A stretch of DNA of 64,000 nt from Enoplosus armatus (GCF_043641665.1 NC_092203.1:8223067-8287066); one strand, 5' to 3'; counted from the stretch's first letter, positions 48,003 to 61,330 are shown. The notes: generated from the letters alone by a model not told the origin. Numbers and translations: made by a program.

Positions 48003-48972
48003 CTAGAAAAAGGGAGGATGCACAGCAAGCAAGACAAACCTCCAAGGACCATGAGAAGACTGTAAGAAAACGCCTCAGAAGGCGCAGAATTAGACTAGGT
48101 TGAGGTCTTCAGTGTTTGACGTTCGTAACGCAATGCAGAGACTTGAAGTGATTCTACTTTGAGGCTTCCGGAGAGGTTTGTTGGTGGTTGTTTTTGGCCA
48201 GTCCATCTTTTAAAAGACAAAACTGCCCTCAAAATGTTTTATAAAGAAAAAAAAGGATTCCTCTTCAACGAGGTAGAGGGCTCGGACTCATGAGTCAGAC
48301 GATACTCAAATAAACAAATTATGTTGAGACTTTTATAAATTAAAAGCAAAACGGTGAAAATTGAACGTCCTTGCACTTACAGAAAAACCCTCGTCTCCTC
48401 TTTCTCCTCCACCTCGTCCAAGCTCGCTCTTCATCCTTCTCTGGAGGAGCAAAGGGATGAGGAAGATGATGGATCAATCTTCAGCCCATGACTTGGGGTC
48501 CGGAGCGAGCTAAAGATAAAGAAGATAATATATAAAAATCTTTTTATTGTGGATGTTTTTAAGTTACATGGACATTTTTGAAAAAAAAAAGGTGATGTTT
48601 CTGTATTTTTCCTCCTTTGTATAAGCTTACAGCCTCTCTTCTATGAACCCTCAGTCACTCACACGATACACACACAAACACACACTTACACACACAAACA
48701 CACACTTACACACCTCTTGAATAGGAAAGCACAGTAGCATTCCCAAATCCTCACCTGTACCCAGACAAACTGGGCATAAACAAACTTAGTTGTTGTTTAT
48801 TTCCCTTCTTTTTCCCCTCCTCTTTTTACTTCTCCCTCTTCTTACTGTACTGAGACGTACTGGGTGTTTTTTTGACTGTGTGGCTCTCCCTGCCCCACCC
48901 TTCCATGGCCGCCCCTCTTGGCTCATATGTTGCATTCAGGCACCCAGAGCATCGATCGTAAACATTTACTAT

Positions 48973-48990
48973 TTCATTTATTTATTTGTT
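48973..48990 (+). promoter_or_regulatory. AU-rich element in the prox1 3' UTR
   Basis: TTTCATTTATTTATTTG contains overlapping ATTTA pentamers. AU-rich elements and HuR binding are reported to control PROX1 mRNA stability in mammals. Whether this one is used in fish is inference. Confidence 0.45.
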
Positions 48991-49941
48991 TTTATCTCTC
49001 AGATCTTGATACTAGCGGTCCCATTTTTACAACAATAGAAAAAGAGACTAACTATATGGAAAGTTTATATCAAGCCGTCATGAATCTTAAGGACACCTCA
49101 CATTTTGTTATGTAAGATTTGTGACAAAGTTATGTGCTGTGCGGGACATTTTGCAGCTGAGAAATACACTTCAGCGTCAGTGCTTTCTGGTGGACAAACT
49201 ATGTAATGGCGACACAGTTTCTTAATTAACATCATGGCATTTCTGTAGTCTGGCAGAGAAATACACCAGTATCTACATATCTGTCATAAGCTAATATCGG
49301 GTTCAGCTACTATTGGTTTATTTATAATCTTTTCAAAATATAGCACCGATGCTATAAAGTATGTAAGTTTTTGCTGTAATAGTGTTTGCTTAATTTTGTA
49401 ATGATTACCAGGAACCAAACTGTTCATTCCAGTTTCATGTGGTTCGTAGATCATTTCCACATGAAACAAACACAGGAATCATTCTTCATGGTGCTCTGGG
49501 ACAGGCTAACCTTTGAGGGATTTTAACACTTAAAAACACTGACGACTAACTGTGGTACAATCAGACGTTTTTTTTGAGCTCCTACATCCAGAGATTTTAC
49601 TGCCCTTTACGCTAAGTCACCACGAGTAACCTCCAGTGGAAAAACAGATTCCTCTCTTTGCTCTGGGTGGCCAAGAGGGGCAGCTGCACCGGCCGGGTCA
49701 TGTGTGAAGTGTTTAAAGTTTTAACAGCAGAAAAAAAAAAGACATACAACAAAATGCTGATATTTGTAGCTTGTATAGATGTAATAATTACTCTGATCAC
49801 TCTGATATTGTTATTATTTATAATTGAAATAATTATTCCTATTAATGTTATTCTGATGATGATGATGATGATTATTATTAATGCTTGCTACAGATTTGAC
49901 CAGTGGTTTACTCATTGTTTATCCATCACACTGCAACATGA

Positions 49942-49947
49942 AATAAA
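49942..49947 (+). terminator. Poly(A) signal AATAAA
   Basis: Canonical hexamer in GAAATAAATTATTCTTTG, with a GT-rich downstream element at about 49971-49992. An alternative proximal signal lies at 48309-48314. Confidence 0.6.
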
Positions 49948-49999
49948 TTATTCTTTGAAAAAAAAGACAGGGTTGTTTGTGAGTGTGTGATTGTACTTT

Positions 50000-50940
50000 T
50001 CACGCTCTGCAGAGGTGCAGAGGGCGTCGTCCGTTTGCTTGTGCCTGCCTACACAACAAATCGCCATCAACCCAAGCAGTAACTAGGCAACATGATGGCC
50101 ACTTTAACTCTGTCCATGCCCTCTCTCCGTCTCCCTCTCTCCCTCCCTGGATTCTGTATAGGGGACATGTGATCCCTTGTTGTTGTTGCTGATGAATTGA
50201 AAAGAGGAGCGCTGTGTGATTATTGTCAGCACAAAAGCCTCAAAAAGCTGCTGACGCCTAGATTAGCCAGTACAAAGACGCAGGGACAGACACACACATA
50301 CACACACACACACAAAAAGACATACACAAAAAGACATAGGTACAGACTCGCACTCAAAGGCACAGGGACAAGGCCTGTCTGCCCTTGTTACCCTACCATC
50401 CTTCTCCTCAGTTCATCCTCTCACCCCTTCATCACGAACATTACTCTCTCCTCTTCCCCTTTTTACCTCTCCTGTCTCTCTCTCTCTCTCCTCTTTGCTT
50501 CCTTACTCATAAGTTTCAGTTCTGTCCTCCGCTCACACCACTTACCTACCTAACACGCACAAACACACACCATGCCCTCTGTGTGTTGGCGCCAAACGCT
50601 AACTGGCATCACATAATGCCAACCACCATCACCAGCATGGGATAAAGAGCCAGCACTCAATGTGCCTCTCTTTTTTTATCCTCTAACTCTCTTACATACA
50701 CAACAAGGTGTGTATAAAACATGGAAACACACGCTTCTGTGCTCAGGTTTAAAAGCAATTCCAACAATGATTTGATAGCATTCGTACAGTATGTAATAAT
50801 GCATATATTGCCAGAACTCCAATGAAGATAATGGCACAATAAACTGTTTATAGGTTTCTGCAAAGTGACGGCTCCTGTAATAATCCATGAAGATTCAAGA
50901 TCCACAGCCATGCCAACAGCTGTGTGAGGCTGTACACAGC
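50000..50940. other. Downstream intergenic
   Basis: Short CA tract (50290-50312), pyrimidine-rich sequence (50380-50520) and unique DNA. No gene seen. Confidence 0.55.
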
Positions 50941-50944
50941 AATG

Positions 50945-51045
50945 CTTTGAGCTAAATGCTAATGTCAGCATGCGAACATGCTCACAAAGCTAAGATGCTG
51001 GTGTTTAGCAAGTATAACGTTTACCATGTTTATCCACTCAGTTTT
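50945..51045 (+). repeat. Dispersed fish repeat fragment, family B
   Basis: GAGCTAAATGCTAATGTCAG, CATGCGAACATGCTCAC and GTGTTTAGCAAGTATAACG share words and order with the fragment at 1435-1540. Confidence 0.65.
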
Positions 51046-51730
51046 TGTGCACAGCGATCCCTGGCCTCACGTTAGCTTATGTAAAAATAATAATGTAATG
51101 TGTTCCGTGTCATGAGGTACACAGACTTTAAATTTTGAAAAAAAGAGAGCACTAGTATCGGATCAGTACTCGATGTCTGCCGATACCCTGAGATGAGGTA
51201 TCAGAATTGTTATCGGGGGTGAGAAAAGGATGGATAGTGCATCCTCCACAGATTTTAACCATTGGGTTTTTAATCTGTCTCTCACAAGTGAGATACTAAA
51301 TGGCTGGAGTGCCTTTTTAAGTACTTTAGGGAGTTTTAAACACCAGAGTTGGTGGAAAAAATAAGACCACTGCAGGTAGAAAACTTCTGTCAACTGAAAT
51401 CTATAAGGTTTTCTACAAAGTCTGTCACTCAGGTCTAAACAAAAGGCAGAAATGAACAAGATACACCTTTCTGCACATTCAAACTACAGCAATCCTGATC
51501 ATCTAGTGTGTCGTTTGTGAAGTTGTTTCTCCGAGGTGTTATTGGTATGCAACAACACAGACGAATATTATAGGGACACATCAGCTAAAAAACAGATTTC
51601 AGCTTTAAGAACAAAATACAGACGGAGAGAGATGAGCGGCGTCCTGTGCATTAGCTTATATTGCCAAAGCTTTTCATTAGAACAGGAGGGGCTGAACAGG
51701 AGGTGGGGTCACTCTTTGCTCTATATGATT

Positions 51731-51838
<108 letters not shown>

Positions 51839-51849
51839 GTCTGCCTGTG

Positions 51850-53210
51850 AAAGCACATCTGAGCAGCGCAACAATAAAACAGCTGTGTTTGTGTTGGCCT
51901 GCTGATTGTTTCGTTCTCAATCAGCCCGTCATACGCACAAACACACTTACACAGACACAAACACACTTATTGAGAGATGGCATGACAGTGATACATCTTG
52001 GGTAATGGCTGCAATTTTTAATGGAGTATGGAGAGAGTTTATTATGGAGGAAAATCTCTCCTCGACACAATTCTAATAGCTGTAACTGTCTTCTCTGCGT
52101 TAACTGCTGCTGAAGTGGACTGTGGTGTGTTTTTTTTTCACTTCATTCACATTCACTGCCATATTAGATCCAATGGCCTGAGATGAGGCAGAAGTCCATG
52201 TCCGTAGCTACAAAGTACCATTTCAACAACGAAAATAATCACAAAAACAGCCCGACTTCACAGTCGTAATTGCAACGACTACGTTCATAAGATATAATTT
52301 AGTGGTCAGCTCACTGGTTTGCATCTTTACTCTGGCAAGAAAGCAGAAATTAAGCATTTGACTCATATGATGGCAGCTGTGAAAAGGAATTCCACCCAAT
52401 GTTTTCATGCTGTTCATGTCTTTCTTGTGTTTTTTCCCTGGAATTATCTACTTATTTTACTGCGTATGACGGACAAAACACACCATATGTTGATAGGGAT
52501 GACCCTCGTCTTTGCAATGTCACATATAATTGATTACATCTGAGTAAAAGTGTGAAATGTGTGAGCACGAAGAAGACAGAGACAGCGGAGCAGCTACCAG
52601 TATGTGATACCGCTTGATCATCATGGTTGTCAAATAACAGTTACAAGAGAAACTGAGCCAGCAGATGGCAATGACAAAGTACATGAAGTCAACCAGAACA
52701 TGCAAGTTAACAGATGTACATTTATATTTAACCTCATCATTGATCATTGGTAATGATCAGGGTGAGATGGATGTGTCTCTCTGACTATACCTTGCAAGGG
52801 TTTTATTTCAGATGGATCACTCTGTTTGAAATTTGAAATGTTTTAACATTTTCTAACATTTTATAGACCCAACAATTGGTTGATTAATTGAGAAAATATT
52901 CGGCAGATTCATCGACAACCGAACTAGTTATTAGCTGCAACCCTGCTGTCTGGTGAACTTTGAAAATGAACCATAAGCATGGAGAACATTTCAGCTGCAG
53001 GATGTTCATCACTTGTGAATAAATTCTCAAGACAATGCAGTTGCAAAGTCCAGGAGACAAGTGTATTTCTTTGTCTAGACTTATCTTTTTCATCGTGTTT
53101 TCAAGGTGCTCAAGAAGAACCTCAGCGCACCGTCTGACCTCAAACTGACCTGTTAGGAGGCCAAACTCAGCTCTAATTATGACTCATTTTAACATATTAA
53201 CTTTAAAGCA
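51850..53210. other. Downstream intergenic with a family A repeat fragment
   Basis: 52845-52952 (TCTAACATTTTATAGACC, GTTGATTAATTGAGAAAATA, TTATTAGCTGCAACCCTG) is the terminal part of dispersed family A on the + strand. The rest is unique AT-rich DNA with no gene seen. Confidence 0.6.
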
Positions 53211-53214
53211 TCAT

Positions 53215-53385
53215 TCAAATAAACGACTCATTGAATCGGACCATCACTGGCAGCAACGATCACTGTTCGCTTGTTGAACAGACTTTAATCAGCCAGCGCT
53301 GCAGGTTTATTTGCATCAGTTCTTTAAGATGGCACCCAGGTGAATGAAGCTAATTGTTGTTTGGAACAGCTGCCCCGACAGCGTT
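53215..53385. promoter_or_regulatory. Candidate conserved non-coding element
   Basis: GACTTTAATCAGCCAGCGCTG, GGTTTATTTGCATCAG, AAGATGGCACC and GAAGCTAATTGTTGTTTGG occur in a short complex block. Confidence 0.3.
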
Positions 53386-53389
53386 TTCA

Positions 53390-54531
53390 CTTCCTCCTCC
53401 CAGCATGCTCTGCATCCCTTCATTTCTCCATCAGGTCATGCTCCTTTTCCCCCTAATTCACTCTCTTATCAATCCTTTATCTTCCTATTTTTTATTTGAT
53501 TTCTCTCTCTGTTATGTAACACTTCAGCCTTTCTATCCTTCCATACGGATTTGTTAAAAAAAACTCCCTTAAAGTTATGCATCTGTCCTTATATGCATCA
53601 ATCCATCGATTTATATTCTTTTTAACATTTATTAAGCATTTATCATCCCTTCTATCCATCCTTAAGTCAAAGAATCCATCCATCCAGCCTTCCATCTTCT
53701 TTTTACCCTCCCTCCTAACTGATATCCATTTCCTCCTCCCTCATTCTTCCCTCCGTCCCTCCTTCCATCAGCGGTCTGTTCGCTAATCAAACACCATCTG
53801 TCCTTCCATCCCCAACCTGTCAGGAACAGCTGCCAGCCGCTCTCTTAACAACACTTTTAACAACCCTGCCGCATCTTCCACGGCCCGCCGCCCGTCGCCA
53901 CCACCGGGCGGACGTCGCCAACGAGGGCCACCGCCTCCTTTACGGGCACGCACGAACACAACAGACACATGTGCGATCAGTGGTGTACAAGACTATGCAT
54001 GTGTAGCCTATTAAAGTGTATTATGTGATCAGGGTGTGAGAGTCACAGAGGAGGGAAGACGAGGGAAAGTGTAGAGGAGGATAAAATTAAAGAAGAAGAA
54101 GAACAGACGAAGTAAAACAAAAACTTCTCCTGGCCTCTCTTTGAACCTAAGAGCACCGTTAGGAACCACGGGCAAAGTAAATAAAATTATTCCAGAGAAA
54201 GAGGAATAACGAGCTAGCAGAAGGTATAAATGGAGAGATAAAACAAAGGAGAGATGGCGCTCGCTAAACGAGTGGAAGTCTAAATAGTAATCAAGGGAAG
54301 AATCAGCCGCCTGCTCAAAAAAGGGTTTAGAGCTAATGGTGGGAAGTAAAAGCTCCCAACACATACACACAAGAATGCAATTTTACACACACACACACAC
54401 ACATACTGTACAATCACCACTCACACACAAACATCTTAAACTCACTCACACATAATAGTTCTCTCACACATTTAACACAATCATCCCTCACAGACACGCA
54501 TCACAAATATAATCACTTACCAATGAACGTT

Positions 54532-54562
<31 letters not shown>

Positions 54563-55330
54563 GCTGCACAAACTGCACTGCTGTTGTAGTGAACATGCCA
54601 AGACATTTTCAAGTGTTATATCCTGAGGAACTTCCCCAACCAATCATTGGCACATAGGCCAGATGTTCACTGGTGCTTCAATGCAATGTTCTCCTGGCGC
54701 GCACACACACACACACACACACACAGAGTGTAACACTGGCTGGCATCTTTGTCTCTCTCTCCCTTTACGCATTTGAGCATTTGATATGAGACTGAAACGC
54801 CAAGACTGCACTTTTTCATCACACAAAGGGGAAGGAAAAGGAGTGAGGAGGGGAGAAAGAAATAAAGGAGGCAACGAATGAGAAGAGGAGAGAAAGCCAG
54901 AGTGGCAGAAAATAAATAAAAAGTGTGGGTAAAAGACTGAGACAAGAGGGCGAAGGCAGAAGAGAGGGAAAGAAAGATATCGCATAATTAGTAGATGCAG
55001 CAGCAGCAGCAGCAGCGGAGCATGCAGGTGCTTCAGGTAAGTGATAATGCCTCACCATGCCACCTAGTGGAAATGTATACATGCTTACATACAGCCTGAG
55101 GACTGTTAATGGTTGTAATGTGAGTTTGTTGGGACATGTTTGTCACATAATGCATGCTTGGGAACCTCCTTCCTGAGAATTTGAGGCTTGCAGAATCAGT
55201 GACACTGTTTTCTTTTTCAAGTTTGAGGCAGATTCACAATTTAAGACTAAAACATGATTGAAACATCCTATTTTTACCTCACATAAACCCTGAGATTTCA
55301 GAACAAAACACGCTTACATCCACACATTGT
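53390..55330. other. Downstream intergenic, low complexity
   Basis: ATCCATCC/CCTTCCATC-rich tract (53540-53810), a short GC-rich stretch (53865-53945), CA tracts (54388-54402, 54533-54559, 54702-54724), purine-rich DNA (54830-54980) and a CAG5 run (54999-55014). No gene seen. Confidence 0.55.
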
Positions 55331-55334
55331 GAGC

Positions 55335-55530
55335 TGGTTGGTCATTTGGTTTACCTATTTTGGTCCAGACTGAAACATCTCAAAAACTATGTATGGATTG
55401 ATATTTTTACAGACATTCATGGTGCCCAAAAGGTGGATCTTACCGATTGTGGTGATCCCCTGGCTTTTCCTTTAGTGCCACTTCGTGTTTTGCTTTTTGC
55501 TTTGGTTGGATTGACATGAAATATCAAACT
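55335..55530 (+). repeat. Dispersed fish repeat fragment (GGTGATCCCCTG motif)
   Basis: CTCAAAAACTATGTATGGAT, ACAGACATTCATGGTGCCCA, GTGGTGATCCCCTGGCTTTT and TTTAGTGCCACTTCG follow the order of a repeat common in perciform genomes, probably part of the same element as family B. Confidence 0.55.
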
Positions 55531-55539
55531 GGAATTCAA

Positions 55540-56527
55540 AACAAACTCTGAACCTTAACTTTAATCCATTTGGTTTTCTTTACAATCAGTATTACAGCAT
55601 CACAGAGCTGCTGGGACTGCTGTATACGTATATGTACCCATGACATTACTCACCTTGATTCAGCTTATGTGGGGACATTGGCTAAAGAAAATTGACCACA
55701 GTCTGCAGCCTCAGATTTATGTGCCTCTTTTTTTTTCTCTCTTTCTCTGATTTAATTTAATGAACAATAGTCCCTGCCAGTTGCAAAACAAGATAAAAAG
55801 AGGATTTATTCAAAGCCTCCCAGTTCTCTTTGCTTCAAAGAATAATAGGAATTAATTTATTGAAAATGATGTTTCGAGGACACCTGCATCTTTTGTTGCA
55901 GTCAGTGCTTTTCAATTAATGCTACCTGATAGGCTATGCTCAATAGGTGTGTAAAGTCATTAAAACAATGTCATATTGTCAAAGACAAACACCAAAGCAG
56001 TGAAAAAGCTGAAAAATGACCTGCCAGTTAAAGATATTTTAGCGGGAGACCACTACAAAGATGCAATCAAAAGGCACTAATGTCAATTTTAGAGATGCTT
56101 TGGCATTATAAAAGTTTGGTGGTCCATGCATTAGCCGCTAAAATCAAAGCTTTTAAACTTTTATTCGTCAAATTATGTTTTTTTTTCCTGTTGCGTGTTA
56201 TCAGACATCCCGAGGGCAGCGACTGGACACCCTGCGATGGAAAAATTCAACCAGCAGAGAGGGGAGACTTCTGGTGGGGAAATCAATACAGGCGCACACA
56301 GGGCAGATACAGGGGGCTCACACACACATTAATACATGCTTACAGATGTACACACTTTCAGCATTTGCTTGGACACACACACACACACTTGAGGGAGTGT
56401 GTCAGCCACGTGTCTCATGTCCAATAAGGGCATTAAGTCTGTCAATAAGAGCCTTTCAAGAATACCAGGGGTTCTATCAGCTGACACACAGATACGCACA
56501 TGAGGACAGATAAAACACCCTCATCTG

Positions 56528-56564
<37 letters not shown>

Positions 56565-58730
56565 GGACTAACTTCCCCCTCTCACTTTGTCCTTTAACCA
56601 GACAAAAATGGAGTGAAGCCCGGGGCCGTTCCATTTTAATCCACATCACCCACCTCTCCTGACATCCCCCGACTCACACGTTTTCATGCTTCCTCCTCTC
56701 TTTGTCTCATTATTCTTACTTTTTTTTTGTCATATCCCACTTTCCCTGTGTTACTGTCTTTTTCTATTTTGTCCCTGGTTATGAAAATCTAAGGAAGAAC
56801 TTCTTTACGTATTTGTTCAAATGTGACAAGTCAGATTCCAGTGATGAGTTTTGATGATGGGTCTGATCTTTCATGCATTTCTTTTAAGAGATTTTGATGG
56901 TGAGTTTTTGCAGCAATTAAATTCAAATATTGACCATAAATGTGGAAAAGTAAAGTCTGCTAAAGCTTGTTCAACTTGTATGGTGCTTGTAGCACATCAA
57001 GGGAGACACAGCCACCGAAATGAAAGGCAGTTTTATTAGTCATCTTAAATGACTGATCTATTTGAGCCAGTAAAAAGAACAGCAAAAGCTGGCCTTGTAT
57101 AAAATGACTAGAACTGAATATCCAGCCCACTGAAGTGTCCTTGAGCAAGCCACCAAATCCAGTTCAGGGCCACTATTCTATGTTGGTCCTGAAGGAAACA
57201 AAAACAATAATTTCCCCTTTATGGGTGAAGAAAGCATCAGACATCAGAAGAAGTTAATGTGGTAAGGATGATAAAACAATACTGTAATGGAAAAAAATCC
57301 AATCAAAAGCAAGGCATTGTTGTAAAATGCCAACCATTTATAAAAACGTATCTTTATATGTCGGAAAGTCAGAGGTATTCTCAGTCAAATAACTTTGAAT
57401 CCAACACTGCTACTCCACAATGAGTGAGGTCACGATTGCCAATGCCAAGTCTGACAAAGCAAGCAGCTACCAACCATCCAGATAGTAAGGCAGCAACAAC
57501 AGTAGCTGCTAGATGGAGTGAAAGCTGCAAACAGCCAGAAGCCAATCACCCAACCTAAAACTTCTTATGTAATAATGTGGCGTTAAAATGCAGTACAGCA
57601 AGCTGGAACCACACAATGATTGCCATTTTTGCATTTTGTCTTTAGGTAGAGACATTTAAAAACACAGTTCTAGTCAGTTCTAGTCTTCTGAGTGTGTTTG
57701 TTGCCTTGGTTTGAGAGTTTCTATTACACGTCTGTAACAGGACTGAAGCCCAGTTCAAGTGTCAACTCTATTTTATATCTCACATTAAATGTCATCTTGA
57801 CTGAAAGCAACCTTTAGCGAAGAGGAAATCTTTGCACTTCTTGTGGATAAAATATGTTTGTGACTGAAGACAAAAACTTGACATGTGCAGCAGGTGCTCG
57901 TGTGGTAAATGCTCTTTTAAGCTCAGTGTCTGTGTCGTCCTTTTGTTAAGACCCCAGTGTGAGCCAAAGAATTTCATTTATCAAGAAATGGATAGGGCTC
58001 CTAGAAGAGCCCTCTTCAGAGACACACACACATGCTATAAATAACTAAATGACACACTGGGCATGGTCAGAGAGGAACGGCTTACTAGTAGACAGAGGAG
58101 GAGGGCGAGTGGAGTTACGGTAGAAACATGTTGGGGAAGGCATGAAATTCAGACAGACAAACTGGAGGAAAAAACGGAGGGAGACAGTAATGAATAGAAA
58201 TATGAACAAGTGCTTGATAGGTGGCATGAAAGAGAAGTGGCAGAGGGGAGGAATCTCAGGCCTCCCATGCTCGTCTGTCCACACACAAACAGACTACAAA
58301 TAAGCTTGTGCGGCTTCTTTGAACATGCAGCGGTCATGGTTCATTGGCAGGTCAGCTGGGGGGGGGGGCTGGGTGAGCTGAACATGGAAAATAAAGCACA
58401 CACACACACACAAACACACACGCACAGACAAAGACACTTGTGGACAGCTGTCAGTTGGCAGCTAAGCAGGTCTGAGGTGAAACAATGGGGCTGAAGGAGA
58501 ACAGCGAAGAGTTTTATTGGGGTTAAAACAAGGTTAAGCTCTCAGATTGGCATGTGCCATGGTACATCAATACAAGACATGCCAAGAATCTTGTGTGTGT
58601 TTATAATTCGCAAACATCCTCCAGCAGCAATTCTTTTTACAGTTACTGCGAACATTATGAGACACTGAGGAGTCCCCTGTCAGAACAGAAAGAGTAGAAA
58701 GTAAGCTGCCATTCATATCAGAGGGAACCT
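55540..58730. other. Downstream intergenic
   Basis: CA tracts at 56373-56388 and 56533-56563, a G-run (58359-58368) and a CA tract (58397-58412). Possible short conserved stretches at 56190-56300 and 56400-56490. Otherwise unique AT-rich DNA without a visible gene. Confidence 0.5.
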
Positions 58731-58734
58731 TTTC

Positions 58735-58960
58735 AGTATCAATTAATCTACAGATTATTTCCTCGATATTAACACCCCTTTAAATGTTCTAAAGAACCAG
58801 GTGAAGTCTGCAGTTGTTTTGTTTTGTGCCACTCACGGTCTGAAACCTACAAATATTCAGTTTATTATCACAAAAGACAAAGAAAAGTTTTCAAAATGCA
58901 CTTTTGAGAATAAAACCAGTTGCCTCTGGTTTGGATTTGTTGCGAGAAAAATGGCATAAA
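58735..58960 (-). repeat. Dispersed fish repeat, family A (reverse, degraded)
   Basis: TCAATTAATCTACAGATTAT and, further on, ACAAATATTCAGTTTATTATC with AAAGACAAAGAAAAG are reverse-strand family A words, with divergence between them. Confidence 0.5.
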
Positions 58961-59149
58961 GTTTAATTTAGTTGTAATCTAATTTGTTCATAGATTATTC
59001 GACTCAGAAATCTGTTATAAAAAGGTTGTGGTGCTCGCTGTCTGACCTTTTTTTAACATTAAAATCCAGGACTTGTCATCACTATTGATTCTCTTTTCTA
59101 TCACTTTCCAACAAGTTTGACACACAAAAAAAATGCAAAAATAAAAAAG

Positions 59150-59600
59150 TACACTGCCTGTTGAAATGAAAACAAACACTAATCAATTAGACATTGTTTA
59201 TCCACAACAATACGCTCCGGGACTTTTCTATTCAAAGCCTCTTACATTGACGGGGCATGGTGCTGCATCTGACCATGTAATGCTCTTTTACTGCCCCCTG
59301 CCTTTTCTTGCACACGTCCATATGAGATTGAGAGAAAAGGCAGCGAAGTCAGGAAAAAAAAGACAGACAAAAGGCATTGTTGCAGACAGAATCTAAGCCT
59401 CTGAATAAGGATAATAGAGGCAGACATATGATGATAATGAAATGTTAGGAAAATATTTGGAAGATTATATTGCTGTGGCTTTAAGGATCACTACAGATTA
59501 CCACTGTAGACGAGTGGAAAGGAGAGTGAAATTAAATGCTAGACTGGATCAAGTTGTTGACAACTGGAGTTCAGAAGCTCTAAAGCGTGTCTCAAAAAAA
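59150..59600. promoter_or_regulatory. Candidate conserved non-coding element
   Basis: Repeat-free block with CTAATCAATTAGACATTG, TTATCCACAACAATACGC, CCATGTAATGCTC and a long unique AT/GC-mixed stretch. No ORF with a recognisable domain. Confidence 0.3.
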
Positions 59601-59604
59601 CGTT

Positions 59605-60600
59605 CATATGTGCACCTGACATTTGTTTTAAGACAGACTGGGAACCTGTCCTTTAAAGCCCCTGCATGTAGACTTTCTCGTGTGATCATAGCATCTCTCA
59701 AACCATCTTGATCCCAAGTTTTTCTAAGTAGAAAAACTGTCAGACAATCCTGATACTACCACTACAGACAGGGTCTTTGAGGGAAAGTTTCCATAATGTA
59801 ACCCTTAACATCAGACACAAACTAGTCACAGGTCCAGTTACCTATAAATGTCAGTTGCAAACAAATGTGATGTCCTGAGACCAAACTAAGAACACATTTC
59901 AATCACTTTACATCACAAAGGTGAAGACCAGCGCGGCACTAAAGTAAGAATAAATGTTTCATAAATATAATGTGAGTTTAATCATTTGGCATAATCTCCA
60001 CAAATACCATGCAGTCTTCTCCTCCATCCTCTACTAATCTGACTCTTCCTCATCCTCACCCACCCTTCCCCCTCCATCTTCAGACCACAAGCTTGACCTG
60101 AGACTCACACACAGGCTGTTTCCATCTATCAAATCAAAAAGGTATAAATAGAGTTCACTCTTTGAGTTTCTGAGTAGCGATAGGCGGCGCCAGCATGTTT
60201 GTTGTGAATTCAGTGTTTGTGTGAAAGGGCATAACCCTGATGATGAAATGTCCACTTCACAGGACAACGAACCTTAAAAGTAACCAAATGTCATGGTGTG
60301 TCTTTTTGAAACAAAGCTTGAAATATAGCAAAAAAGTTTTTACGCTTGTCGGTGTGTCGATAAAAACAAAATGCATCAAAATGCACATACATCAGATCTC
60401 AGTGGGGCGATGAAGTGATTCGAGGGATGAAGATGATACTGCAAAACTGGAGCTCATACAAAAACAGAACTTACTGAAGATAAAGTTTGAAACTATTTGT
60501 TGTCACACACACACACATTCAGCAGAATCGGCTATGAGAAAGCTCCTCAGCTCTTCAGATGGCTGAAGGAGGAGAGTAATAACACAAACTGACAAACAAG
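59605..60600. other. Downstream intergenic
   Basis: Unique AT-rich DNA with one short CA tract (60505-60519). No gene seen. Confidence 0.5.
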
Positions 60601-61330
60601 ATGGCCGCCGAGTGCTTTCCTGATGAGCGCCTAAATTGAGTGGATGCAGGTCCTGGTTAAGCCCGGCTGCGTTTTACCAAGGGAAGGTTTAAGGGGACAC
60701 GCCGAGCCGATAGTCACTGATTGAATGCAGTAGCATCGCCCCCCCCCCCACCCCACCCTCTTGTCATTATAACACAGTTTCTCCTTGAGAACTAAATCTA
60801 CTTATGATTGTTTTTAGATTTCTTTTTTCATATCTTCCTTATCATTTTCTTTAATTCAAAATGACAATCTGGACGTCGTAATCCATCATGGATTTAACAT
60901 TTCCCCATACGCTCTGCTGCCCCTCCCAGAGCTAAATAATCATAATGATTTAGGACTTGGGACCTGACTCAAGGGGGATAGAAAGGAACGAGAGATGAAA
61001 AAGAAAGGAAAAAGAGTGAAAGAAGAAGGGGATGGATGAAAAAGATGTGAGCAAAATGACAAAGAGAGAAGAGAGACAGAGATGAAGAGCCATGAGGGAG
61101 AAGAGGGGGGGAGGGACGGGTTCAAAGAAGTCTCTTATTAATCAAGACAAGGAATAAAACGAGGTTGTAATATTCACAAATGGTGCCCAAGCTGTGTACC
61201 CACCACCACATCCTCTCCCCCACCCCCCTTCCCTTTTGCCTTGATAGTATTAGAAAAATGAAAACGAAATCTTTAGATTAGAAAGATTGGAAAAATTGAA
61301 TTACGGCGGTCGCGGGGGGGCCGAGTGGAT
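60600..61330. promoter_or_regulatory. Candidate downstream enhancer cluster
   Basis: AAGATGGCCGCCGAG, GCGCCTAAATTGAGTGG, CCATCATGGATTTAAC, GCTAAATAATCATAATGATT, TCTTATTAATCAAGAC and GAAAAATTGAATTACGGCGG form several complex blocks separated by purine-rich DNA. Inference. Confidence 0.35.

Larger units (their letters stand above)
15748..49967 (+). other. prox1: prox1 gene, whole transcription unit (7 exons)
   Basis: The transcription unit was rebuilt from splice sites and protein similarity. Exons are about 15748-16222 (untranslated), 19502-19913, 20132-20761, 21375-22607, 27139-27246, 35402-35596 and 47817 to about 49967. The joined reading frame encodes 898 residues that match vertebrate PROX1 from the first residue (MPDHDST) to the last (CLQELLHD). 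PROX1 is a nuclear homeodomain transcription factor needed for lymphatic endothelium, liver, lens, retina, pancreas and neural progenitors. Teleosts have prox1a and prox1b from the fish genome duplication, plus more distant paralogues; I cannot assign this copy to a or b without neighbouring genes or a tree. The transcription start is inferred as about 30 bp after the TATA box, and the 3' end from a poly(A) signal. The coding model is strong; the transcript ends are less certain. Confidence 0.93.
48003..49967 (+). other. prox1: prox1 3' UTR (inferred extent)
   Basis: The sequence after the stop codon is A/T-rich and without another gene. An early AATAAA occurs at 48309. The best signal is AATAAA at 49942-49947, followed by an A-run and a GT-rich element (GGTTGTTTGTGAGTGTGTGA) about 25 nt on, as expected of a real cleavage site. 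Vertebrate PROX1 mRNAs have long 3' UTRs, so a UTR near 2 kb is reasonable. Confidence 0.6.

Noticed and set aside
59442..59711. 89-codon + strand frame downstream of prox1
   Set aside because: No domain or similarity recognised and no splice or promoter context. The sequence is listed as a candidate non-coding element instead.
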